Positions 17,415 to 25,400 of a DNA stretch of 64,000 nucleotides are shown here, one piece after another (position 1 is the first letter of the stretch; every line of letters begins with the position of its first letter). This stretch comes from Neorhizobium sp. JUb45 (GTDB lineage: Bacteria > Pseudomonadota > Alphaproteobacteria > Rhizobiales > Rhizobiaceae), in the NCBI RefSeq assembly GCF_004343585.1, contig NZ_SLYW01000007.1, positions 1-64,000 of the forward strand. Direction: 5' to 3'. The notes under the pieces are model-generated. The model had not been told where the DNA came from. It saw only the letters and a list, made by a program, of their open reading frames with translations, and made no database searches. The position numbers and the translations under genes are program-made.

Positions 17415-18143
17415 TTAGTGGACGAGAATTTTCGACAGAAACTGCTGAGCGCGTTCGCTGCGCGGCTTCCCGAAGAAATCGTCCTTGGCGGCATCCTCGA
17501 TGATCTCGCCGCGATCCATGAAGATCACCCGATTGGCAACCTTGCGGGCAAAGCCCATCTCGTGGGTGACGACCATCATCGTCATGCCTTCCCGCGCCAG
17601 TTCCACCATGACGTCGAGAACCTCGTTGATCATCTCCGGATCGAGCGCCGATGTCGGCTCGTCGAACAGCATGGCGATCGGGTCCATGGCGAGCGCACGG
17701 GCGATGGCGACGCGCTGCTGCTGCCCGCCCGACAACTGACCGGGAAACTTTCGCGCATGATCGATGAGACCGACACGCTCGAGCAGCACCATGCCCTTCT
17801 TTTCAGCCGCCGGCCGTGGCCGTTTGAGCACCTTGCGCTGGGCAAGCACGAGATTGTCGATGATCGACAGGTGCGGAAACAGTTCGAAATGCTGGAACAC
17901 CATGCCCACCCGGGCGCGCAGCATCGGCAGATTGGTCTTCGCGGAAGAAACGCTGGTGCCGTCGATCAGGATCTCGCCGCTGTCGATCGGCTCCAGACCG
18001 TTGACAGTCTTGATCAGCGTCGACTTGCCCGACCCCGACGGGCCGCAGACGACGACGACTTCACCTTTCGAGACGGATGTGGTGCAGTGGGACAGGACCT
18101 GAAAGTCGCCGTAGGATTTGCTGACGTCGTTGAGTGTGATCAT
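17415..18143 (-). CDS. Polar amino-acid ABC transporter ATP-binding protein (GltL-like)
   Basis: A 242-aa ATPase of the GlnQ/GltL/AapP family: Walker A GPSGSGKST, Q-loop MVFQHFELFPHLS, signature LSGGQQQRVAIARALAM, Walker B AMLFDEPTSALDPE and H-loop VTHEMGFA. It is encoded after the two permeases in the order I-J-K-L found in glutamate/aspartate operons. An upstream in-frame extension is only a read-through of another frame; the ATG at 18143 gives the canonical N-terminus. Confidence 0.92.
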   Translation of the reverse strand: MITLNDVSKSYGDFQVLSHCTTSVSKGEVVVVCGPSGSGKSTLIKTVNGLEPIDSGEILIDGTSVSSAKTNLPMLRARVGMVFQHFELFPHLSIIDNLVLAQRKVLKRPRPAAEKKGMVLLERVGLIDHARKFPGQLSGGQQQRVAIARALAMDPIAMLFDEPTSALDPEMINEVLDVMVELAREGMTMMVVTHEMGFARKVANRVIFMDRGEIIEDAAKDDFFGKPRSERAQQFLSKILVH

Positions 18144-18153
18144 GGTTCTGGCC

Positions 18154-18846
18154 TTAACGGATGATGGCAACGCGCTTCTGAAGGCGGCGGGCGGCGTGGG
18201 ATGCGAGAAGCGAGATGACGAAGTAGACGGCAGCCGCGAACACATACATTTCCAGGAGGCGGCCATCGCGCTGGGCGATCTTTGCGGCGGCGCCGAGGAA
18301 ATCGGTGATCGACAGCACGTAGACGAGCGAGGTGTCCTGGAAAAGGATGATCGTCTGGGTGAGGAAGAGCGGCAGCATGTTGCGCATGGCCTGCGGCAGA
18401 ACGACATAGATCATCGTCTGTCTCTCGGTCATGCCGAGCGCCTGTGATGCCAGCGATTGGCCCTTCGGCAGCGACTGTATGCCCGAGCGAACGATCTCGC
18501 AGAAATAGCAGGCCTCGAAAAGCGTGAAGGTGATCACGGACGACCAGAACGGATCGACACGGACCGGGCTGGACGCACCCGTCAGCCACTGGGCGAGGAA
18601 CGGCACCAGAAAGTAGAACCAGAAGATCACCAGAACCAGCGGCAGCGAGCGCAGCACGTTGACATAGCCGGCGGCCATTGCCGACATTGCGCGGTAGCGC
18701 GACAGCCGCATGATCGCCAGCATCGTGCCGAACAGGATGCCGCCAATCGTGCTAAGCACCGTCAGCGTCAGGGTAAAGCTCATGCCCGTGAAAAACAGAT
18801 AGGGCAGGGCGTTGATGACGGTTTGCAGGTCGAAGCCGGTCAGCAT
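18154..18846 (-). CDS. Polar amino-acid ABC transporter permease (GltK-like)
   Basis: A 230-aa HisMQ-type inner-membrane permease with about five hydrophobic spans. The EAA loop contains SLPKGQSLASQALGMTERQT followed by VVLPQAMRNMLP. It sits 2 bp from its partner permease and 10 bp before the ATPase gene, the standard tight arrangement. Its partner at 18849 completes the heterodimer. Confidence 0.9.
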   Translation of the reverse strand: MLTGFDLQTVINALPYLFFTGMSFTLTLTVLSTIGGILFGTMLAIMRLSRYRAMSAMAAGYVNVLRSLPLVLVIFWFYFLVPFLAQWLTGASSPVRVDPFWSSVITFTLFEACYFCEIVRSGIQSLPKGQSLASQALGMTERQTMIYVVLPQAMRNMLPLFLTQTIILFQDTSLVYVLSITDFLGAAAKIAQRDGRLLEMYVFAAAVYFVISLLASHAARRLQKRVAIIR

Positions 18847-18848
18847 GA

Positions 18849-19598
18849 TCAGCGTCCCTTCACGGCGTTGCGGCGGTTGCCATAGCCCGGCACGACGGCC
18901 AACCCCTCGACAGCCCGCATGGCGAAGACGATGACGAGATTGAGAGCCAGATAAAGCGTCGTCGCGGCGGTGAACGCTTCGAAGATCTGAAAGCTGTTTT
19001 CCTGCATGGCGCGGGCGGCGCCGGTCAGTTCCATCAGCCCGATGGCGAGCGCAACGGACGTGTTCTTGGTGCAACTGAGGAATTCGGAGGTGATGGCCGG
19101 CACCACGATGCGGTATGCCATGGGCAGAAGCACATAGGCATAGGTCTGCGGCAAAGTCAGGCCGAGCGCCTGTCCGGCCATCTTCTGGCCTTTGGACAGA
19201 CTTTCGAGACCAGCGCGAACGACTTCCGCGACGCGCGCCGCGTGATAGCAGCCCAAACAGATGACGGCCGTGTAGAACTGCGCGTTCGGCAATTGCTTCA
19301 TCCACATTCCGGCATCGCGCGGAAGGATTTCGGGCAGGACGAAATACCAGAGGAACATCTGCACGAGCAGCGGGATGTTGCGGAAGATCTCGACGAAGGT
19401 GGTCGCGCTCCGCTGCATCCACGGAGAGGGCGCCGTGCGTCCCACGCCGACGACCGACCCGAGCACGAGCGCGATCGCAAAAGCGCAGAGCGCGGTGGCG
19501 ATGGTCCAGCCCAGCCCCCAGAACAGTGTCGTCAGATAGGTGTTTGTCCCGTCGAGCGAGGGCTCGAAGAAGATCCACCAATTCCAGTTGTAATTCAT
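18849..19598 (-). CDS. Polar amino-acid ABC transporter permease (GltJ-like)
   Basis: A 249-aa HisMQ-type permease. The N-terminus MNYNWNWWIFFEP strongly resembles GltJ proteins of glutamate/aspartate transporters, which is why the ATG at 19598 is preferred over a GTG at 19613. The coupling loop SLSKGQKMAGQALGLTLPQT precedes VLLPMAYRIVVPAITSE. A gap of 75 bp separates it from the binding-protein gene. Confidence 0.9.
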   Translation of the reverse strand: MNYNWNWWIFFEPSLDGTNTYLTTLFWGLGWTIATALCAFAIALVLGSVVGVGRTAPSPWMQRSATTFVEIFRNIPLLVQMFLWYFVLPEILPRDAGMWMKQLPNAQFYTAVICLGCYHAARVAEVVRAGLESLSKGQKMAGQALGLTLPQTYAYVLLPMAYRIVVPAITSEFLSCTKNTSVALAIGLMELTGAARAMQENSFQIFEAFTAATTLYLALNLVIVFAMRAVEGLAVVPGYGNRRNAVKGR

Positions 19599-19673
19599 TG
19601 CCGTATCCGTCACTCGCAGGCTGGATGACGACCCGGCCTGTTGCCGGGCCGGATCGTCACATCGTTCTGTCGC

Positions 19674-20573
19674 TTAGCGATAGAGATCCGGGTTCGGATC
19701 GTCGGTCGGGTTGGCGATGACGTTCTTGAGCTGGGCGGACATCGGGAAGTTCATGTTGATGCCACGTGGGGGGATAGGCTGGGTGAACCACTTGTCATAG
19801 ATCGCGTTGATCTCGCCGCTCTTGTAGAGACCTTCCAGCGTTGCGTTGACGAGGCTCTTGAACGCATCATCGTTGCGACGAAGCATGATGCCGTAAGGCT
19901 CGACCGAAAGCGGGTCGGTCGACATCTGATAATCGGCGGGTGCTTTCGAGGTCGCAGCTGCACCGGCGATAGAGACGTCGTCGAAGATCAGGGCCACGGC
20001 GCGATCGGTTTCGAGCGTCAGCATGCCCTCAGCCAGATCCTTGGCAGACAGGATGGTAAGGCCGAGGCCGTCGGCGGTATTTGCGGCATTGATGACCTTG
20101 ACGCTGGTGGTCCCGGCAAGCGTGACGACCGTCCTGCCCTTGGCATCGGCCATGCTGGCGATCGGAGCGTTTTTCTTCGACAGAATGCGAACGCCAGCGA
20201 CGAAATTGGTGGTCGAGAACGTGACCTGTTTCTGGCGGTCGGCATTGTTGGTGGTGGTGCCGCATTCCATGTCAATCGTGCCGTTGGCCAGCAGCGGAAT
20301 GCGCGTCGTGCCGGTAACAGGCATGTAGGAGACCTTGATGTCGGGCTTGCCCAGCTTGGTTTTGACCGCCTCCACGACCTGCGCGCAGAGGTCCATCGCA
20401 TAACCGATCGGCTTCTGCTGGTCGTCGTAATAGGAGAATGGCACGGAGCCGTCGCGGTGACCGACGACGATCTCGCCGCGCTCCGCGATCTTGGCAAGCG
20501 TGCCGCTGTCCTGGGCTGTTGCCGTTGCCGCGGACATCATTACGGCAAGAAATGAAAGCGTCAGTTTCTTCAT
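19674..20573 (-). CDS. Periplasmic glutamate/aspartate-type binding protein (GltI-like)
   Basis: A 299-aa family 3 solute-binding protein. The start MKKLTLSF opens a signal peptide ending near TATAQ at residue 20. Ligand-domain motifs include IVVGHRDGSVPFSYYDD, YAMDLCAQVV and DMECGTTTNNADR, close to the pattern of GltI/AatJ. AGGGG lies 6 nt before the ATG at 20573. It is the first gene of the leftward operon, probably controlled by the GntR gene upstream. Confidence 0.9.
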   Translation of the reverse strand: MKKLTLSFLAVMMSAATATAQDSGTLAKIAERGEIVVGHRDGSVPFSYYDDQQKPIGYAMDLCAQVVEAVKTKLGKPDIKVSYMPVTGTTRIPLLANGTIDMECGTTTNNADRQKQVTFSTTNFVAGVRILSKKNAPIASMADAKGRTVVTLAGTTSVKVINAANTADGLGLTILSAKDLAEGMLTLETDRAVALIFDDVSIAGAAATSKAPADYQMSTDPLSVEPYGIMLRRNDDAFKSLVNATLEGLYKSGEINAIYDKWFTQPIPPRGINMNFPMSAQLKNVIANPTDDPNPDLYR

Positions 20574-20695
20574 TGTCATCCCCTTTTGTTGGAAGCCCGA
20601 TGGACCTGACTGGCCGGCTAGAAGCGGTGGCCCGGACATTCGAGGAGAAAATGACGAGAGCGAGCAAACCGGTCAACAGAAATTGCATAATGAAT

Positions 20696-20707
20696 AATGA
20701 ATTCATT
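20696..20707. promoter_or_regulatory. Candidate GntR operator
   Basis: AATGAATTCATT is a perfect 12-bp palindrome about 120 bp upstream of the gltI-like start, between it and the GntR gene. Its AT-rich form is compatible with, but does not prove, GntR/FCD binding. Confidence 0.4.
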
Positions 20708-20805
20708 TTTTGAGATCGTTTTATGGGCAGATTGTCGCCGAATGCCTGTATGATGTGCTGTCCAAGACGATTTTTTGGGCGCCCGAGCCGCGCTGGGTCT
20801 GACGA

Positions 20806-21492
20806 TTAGATATCGGACACGACCACCTCGCCGAGATCCTTCACGGAGTGACGCACCATTTCGGCAGTGTTCATCACATGCCGTCGCATCACTTCGGACA
20901 GTCGTATCTTGTCGCGTGCGGCAAGCGCCGAGATGATATTTTCATGGTCATCGACAGCCTGCCGCCAGTCCTGTGGGCGCTGGCGCACGGTATGGCGAAT
21001 GTTGCGGATCTTCAGTTCCAGATTGCCATACAGTGTCGTCAGTGACGTGTTTTGCGCGGCCTCGAAAATCGCGAAATGGATGAGCCTGTTGAGGCGTGAA
21101 TACTCCAGCCGCTCAGCCCGCTCGTAAGCCGCAATCATGGCCACATGCAGTGCCTGGATGTTTGCCAGTTGTTCCGGTGAGATGGTTTCACACGCCAGTT
21201 CGCCGGCAAGCGCTTCTAGGCTTGCTATGATCGGAAACAGTTCATGCAGTTCCTCGTCGGAGATCATCACCACGCGGGCGCCGCGCTGGGGCAAAAGTTC
21301 GATCATGCCCTCTGCAGCCAAAGCCTTCAGCGCCTCGCGCAGTGGCGTGCGGGATATGTCGAACAGCAGACAAAGGTCACGCTCGGAAATCTTCGCGCCC
21401 GGCTCCAGCTGCCCATCGACAATCATGCCGCGCAGGTGGTCGACAATTTCGCTATGGAGCGTTTTGCGCCGGATCGGTCTGACATCTGCCAC
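20806..21492 (-). CDS. GntR-family (FCD subfamily) transcriptional regulator
   Basis: A 228-aa regulator. The winged helix at about 8-75 (HSEIVDHLRGMIVDGQLEPG, ISERDLCLLFDISRTPLREA) is followed by an all-helical FCD effector domain whose metal-binding residues are in DHENIISALAARD and HVMNTAEM. FCD regulators usually bind amino acids or carboxylates. Placement directly upstream of the glt-like operon, in the same direction, makes that operon the likely target. Confidence 0.88.
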   Translation of the reverse strand: MADVRPIRRKTLHSEIVDHLRGMIVDGQLEPGAKISERDLCLLFDISRTPLREALKALAAEGMIELLPQRGARVVMISDEELHELFPIIASLEALAGELACETISPEQLANIQALHVAMIAAYERAERLEYSRLNRLIHFAIFEAAQNTSLTTLYGNLELKIRNIRHTVRQRPQDWRQAVDDHENIISALAARDKIRLSEVMRRHVMNTAEMVRHSVKDLGEVVVSDI

Positions 21493-21694
21493 AGCGAAGG
21501 TCTCCTGTCGGGATACATTTCACCTGCTCTAACGCTCGCGGCCAAGTGTGGCAACATTGGCGCGGCCATGTCCCGCCGCGGGCTCATCCGGAAACATCCG
21601 CGCAAACATCTGCCACGTCTTGGTCTTTTCCTGGGACGGTTGGCCAAGCTGGCAGACAATCGTCAAGCCACGCGTTATCACCTCGCCAGCAGAT

Positions 21695-21704
21695 TAAACG
21701 TTTA
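21695..21704. promoter_or_regulatory. LacI-type operator in front of the lacI-like gene
   Basis: TAAACGTTTA followed by CTAAA has the central CpG typical of LacI-family operators. The related GTAAATATTTACTAAA stands at 22831-22846 before the beta-galactosidase gene. Confidence 0.6.
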
Positions 21705-21746
21705 CTAAACATTGTTGATGCAGGAACATTCAGGTGGGGGGCAGAC

Positions 21747-22793
21747 ATGGTTACCATCAAGGAAATCGCAAACGCCGTCGGCGTGTCATCCGGCACGGTT
21801 TCACGCGTCCTGAATTATGATCCGACCTTGTCTGTTTCCGCCACCAAACGTCAGGCGATTATCGAGGCGGCCGAAGCGCTCAACTACGAGACGCCCCGCA
21901 ATCGCAATCGCGGGAATGGGTCTTCCCATGCGGGTGGCCCATCGCTTTCACGCCTCGTCCTGGTGCATTTCCTGGAATCGACAGAGGAATTGGCCGATCC
22001 CTATTACGTCGGCGTCCGTCTCGGCATCGAGAATCGCTGTAAGGATATGGGCACCGAGATCGCCAAGATCTATCACGGTGAACAATTGCCAGATCAGATC
22101 CTCCTGCAGGGCGCGTCGGGCGTGATTGCCATCGGCCAGCACAAGCAGAACGAAATTGACTGGCTGCAGAATAATTGCCGCAACATCGTCTTCGCCGATT
22201 TCAAACCCAGGCGTAATGACCTGGATTGTGTATACAGCGATCTGAACGAATCCACACATATGCTGCTTGATGACATCGCAGCACTTGGTTACAGCCGCAT
22301 CGGGTTCATTGGCATCAGTGGACCCGCCGATGGGCTATCTATCCCCCGTTACGGCACGCGCGGTCAAGCTTACGTCGATTGGCATAAGCGCCGGGGTCTG
22401 TTTTCTCCCGAACTCCTGATGCTGGGGGATGTCGCCGACACCGGGCAAAATCTTCGCCTTGAAGCCGGCTATTCTCTCGCAAAACACGTCCTTCAACAGG
22501 GGACGAGGCCGGACATCGTCGTTGTCGCCAACGACAATATGGCAATCGGCGCGTACCGGGCGTTTCAGGAGGCCGGTCTTTCGATCCCGGATGATATCGC
22601 CGTCGTGTCGTTTAACGACATTCCTGTGGCGCAGTTTCTCAATCCTCCCCTCTCCAGTGTGCGCATTCGGGGAGAGCATATCGGCGAGGCAGCTGTTGAG
22701 CTGCTGGTCGAACGCCTTGCTGGCAGGGATTACACCAAACGCGTCATCATCCCCACTCGCATGATTTGGCGAGAAAGCTGCCGCCATCCATAA
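21747..22793 (+). CDS. LacI-family transcriptional regulator
   Basis: A 348-aa repressor. The N-terminal helix-turn-helix (TIKEIANAVGVSSGTVSRVLN, residues 3-24) and hinge helix are followed by a periplasmic-binding-protein-like effector domain (GVIAIGQHKQNEIDW, IGFIGISGPADG, VVVANDNMAIGAYRAFQEAG). It resembles EbgR-type regulators of beta-galactosides. The ATG at 21747 has AGGTGGGGGG upstream; longer frames are not plausible. Similar operators upstream of itself and of the beta-galactosidase suggest autoregulation plus control of that gene. Confidence 0.9.
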   Translation: MVTIKEIANAVGVSSGTVSRVLNYDPTLSVSATKRQAIIEAAEALNYETPRNRNRGNGSSHAGGPSLSRLVLVHFLESTEELADPYYVGVRLGIENRCKDMGTEIAKIYHGEQLPDQILLQGASGVIAIGQHKQNEIDWLQNNCRNIVFADFKPRRNDLDCVYSDLNESTHMLLDDIAALGYSRIGFIGISGPADGLSIPRYGTRGQAYVDWHKRRGLFSPELLMLGDVADTGQNLRLEAGYSLAKHVLQQGTRPDIVVVANDNMAIGAYRAFQEAGLSIPDDIAVVSFNDIPVAQFLNPPLSSVRIRGEHIGEAAVELLVERLAGRDYTKRVIIPTRMIWRESCRHP

Positions 22794-22830
22794 CTGTGAT
22801 TACCAGTTCGGTCCGGACTTTGTCTCCGAA

Positions 22831-22842
22831 GTAAATATTTAC
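22831..22842. promoter_or_regulatory. LacI-type operator in front of the beta-galactosidase gene
   Basis: GTAAATATTTAC is a perfect 12-bp palindrome continued by TAAA, sharing the TTTACTAAA half with the site at 21695. Confidence 0.6.
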
Positions 22843-23003
22843 TAAAATATCTTGTTGTTTTTTCTTGTTGCGATAGTCTGCCCTGGTCCCGGCGGATGAC
22901 CAGTGCTGCCACACTGTAGCTGTCTGGAGTCACTTCGCTGTTTTGGCGACTGGGATTCGACCGCCGCGCCGTATGGCAGGCGTTTACGCAAGCAGGTTTT
23001 TTG

Positions 23004-25247
23004 ATGCGCTCCATTTATCTCTTGAACGACGACTGGATTTTTCGTGAAGGTTTCGATCAGTCATTTCCTACCGGTCTTATTTCGGGCGAGAGCGTTCGCC
23101 TACCGCATAATGCCTGCGATCTGCCGCTCAACTACTTTGACGAGAAGGCCTATCAGCAGCGCTATACCTACCAGCGTTATTTCGCCTGGCGGCCTGAATT
23201 CGCCGGCCGGGATGTCTCCATCGTCTTCGATGGCGCCATGGCCGATGCTGTCGTTTGGGTAAATGGTGTTGAGGTCGTCGCCCACAAGGACGGATATACA
23301 CCGTTCGAAGCGCGGCTGACCGGTCACCTGATCGAAGGCAACAATCTGATCACCGTACGTATCGACGGGGCGGAAAACCCGCTTATCCCGCCCTTTGGCG
23401 GTCGCATCGATTACCTGACCTATGCCGGCATCTATCGCGATGCATGGCTGAAGGTGACGAGTCCGGTGTCCATCGAGAACATGAAAATCGAAACACCGGT
23501 TGTTTTGGACACCAAAAAGACGGTGACTGTGAGGATCGATCTTCGTGCCCCGACGGATAGCGTCGTCGATGGCACACTGACGGTTTCCTTGAAGGGAGTA
23601 GCGGGTGACGTCGTCGCTTCTATCGATCAGGCGGTGAGCACCACCTCGGAAACGGTCTCTTTCGTCAATATTCCTGGCCTGTCATTGTGGGAACTGGACA
23701 ATCCTGTTCTTTACGAGGTCGAGGTTGTCCTCTCTACCGCCAGCGGCACCGACAATATGTCGTCGCGTTTCGGATTCCGCACGGCGGATTTCACGCCGGA
23801 AGGTTTTTTCCTGAATGGAAAGTTGCTCAAGATCCGCGGGCTGAACCGCCACCAAAGCCTGCCTTATGTCGGATACGCGATGGGCCGCCGCGCGCATGAG
23901 CGTGACGCCGAGATCCTCAAATACGAATTGAAATGCAATCTGGTGCGCACCTCGCATTACCCGCAATCGCCGTGGTTTCTCGATCATTGCGATCGGATAG
24001 GGCTTCTGGTTTTCGAGGAGATCCCTGGCTGGCAGCATATCGGCGGCGAGGAATGGCAGGTCGAAAGCGTGCGCAATGCGGAGCGCATGATCCGCCGCGA
24101 CTGGAACCACCCCTCGATCGTCATCTGGGGCGTGCGTATCAACGAGTCGCCGGACAATCATGCGTTTTATGCTGAGACCAACAAGGTCGCGCGGGCGCTC
24201 GACCCGACCCGCCAGACTGGCGGTGTGCGCTGCATCACCGACAGCGAATTTCTCGAAGACGTCTACACGATGAACGATTTCGTGCTGGGTTCTGAAGAAT
24301 TGGCCGGTGCAAATCACGGCCGTATTGCCCTGCGCGATCAGCGGGAATGCACAGGGCTGGAGAAAAAGGTGCCATACCTCGTCACCGAATTCGGTGGCCA
24401 TATGTATCCAACCAAACGCCACGATCAGGAACAGCGACAGGGCGAGCATTCGATCCGGCATCTTGAGGTTCTCGATGCCATGTACGGCGATCCGTCGATA
24501 TCCGGCGCGATCGGCTGGTGCATGTTCGATTACAATACCCATAAGGATTTTGGTTCCGGCGATCGCATTTGTCACCATGGCGTTCTGGACATTTTTCGTG
24601 AGCCGAAATTTGCTGCCTATGCCTACAAAAGCCAGTGCGATCCCTCTGACGAGATCGTCATGAAGCCTGTTTCGGTCTGGTCGCGGGGGGAGCGCGATAT
24701 CGGCGGCATCCTACCGTTTATCGTTTTGACCAATTGCGACGAGGTTGAGATCTCCTACGGATCCGTGCGCAAACGTGTCGGCCCGGACCGTGAACGTTTT
24801 CTGCATCTGCCGCACCCACCCGTCGTTATCGACCACCGGCATTTTTCAAAAGACGAACTCGGCATGTGGGGCATGGCACTGCAGCATGGAGAGCTGCGTG
24901 GTTTCATCGATGGCCGCGAGGTTGCGTATTTGAGGCTGCTGGCCAATCCGGTTCCAACTCTGCTTGAGGTCGTGGCCGACGAGCATACCTTGCCGGCTGC
25001 CACCAAGGATCAGGTCCGCGTCATCGTCCGCGCGCTCGATCAGGCCGGCAATATCCTGCCCTATCTCGATGAGCCCGTGAATGTCACCGTCTCCGGCGCG
25101 GCCCGGTTGCTAGGACCCGAAACGATCGTGCTGAATGGTGGCACCGTCGGATTCTGGCTGGAATCGACGGGGCAGGCGGGTGAGGTGGCGGTGACGGTTT
25201 CGTCGCCGCGGTTTGAGCCACAACAGCTGTCTCTCGTCACCATCTGA
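23004..25247 (+). CDS. Glycoside hydrolase family 2 beta-galactosidase-like enzyme
   Basis: A 747-aa GH2 enzyme in the usual order: jelly-roll sugar-binding domain (about 1-170), immunoglobulin-like domain (170-275), TIM barrel (275-560) and C-terminal beta domains. The acid/base is Glu381 in WGVRINESPD and the nucleophile Glu462 in LVTEFGGH. No signal peptide is present, so it acts in the cytoplasm on an imported glycoside. Beta-galactosidase, beta-glucuronidase and beta-mannosidase share this architecture and I cannot fix the sugar. The ATG at 23004 is used; a TTG at 23001 is adjacent. The LacI operator upstream supports substrate induction. Confidence 0.88.
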   Translation: MRSIYLLNDDWIFREGFDQSFPTGLISGESVRLPHNACDLPLNYFDEKAYQQRYTYQRYFAWRPEFAGRDVSIVFDGAMADAVVWVNGVEVVAHKDGYTPFEARLTGHLIEGNNLITVRIDGAENPLIPPFGGRIDYLTYAGIYRDAWLKVTSPVSIENMKIETPVVLDTKKTVTVRIDLRAPTDSVVDGTLTVSLKGVAGDVVASIDQAVSTTSETVSFVNIPGLSLWELDNPVLYEVEVVLSTASGTDNMSSRFGFRTADFTPEGFFLNGKLLKIRGLNRHQSLPYVGYAMGRRAHERDAEILKYELKCNLVRTSHYPQSPWFLDHCDRIGLLVFEEIPGWQHIGGEEWQVESVRNAERMIRRDWNHPSIVIWGVRINESPDNHAFYAETNKVARALDPTRQTGGVRCITDSEFLEDVYTMNDFVLGSEELAGANHGRIALRDQRECTGLEKKVPYLVTEFGGHMYPTKRHDQEQRQGEHSIRHLEVLDAMYGDPSISGAIGWCMFDYNTHKDFGSGDRICHHGVLDIFREPKFAAYAYKSQCDPSDEIVMKPVSVWSRGERDIGGILPFIVLTNCDEVEISYGSVRKRVGPDRERFLHLPHPPVVIDHRHFSKDELGMWGMALQHGELRGFIDGREVAYLRLLANPVPTLLEVVADEHTLPAATKDQVRVIVRALDQAGNILPYLDEPVNVTVSGAARLLGPETIVLNGGTVGFWLESTGQAGEVAVTVSSPRFEPQQLSLVTI

Positions 25248-25400
25248 CCGGGAAAGGTGGACAAGCATGCGCCGAACCGGTGTGCGGCGACTTCCCATGA
25301 ATACGACCAGACCGGAATGACAAGGTCTGGCGAAGGAACGGCAGTCCAAATGGCAATGCCGAAATTACAGAGCCATGGAACTACAAACAGGGGAACGTTC

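Noticed and set aside
18154..19581. 475-codon minus-strand frame joining the two glt-like permeases
   Set aside because: Its first half is the wrong frame of the GltJ-like gene; the GltK-like protein starts at its own ATG at 18846.
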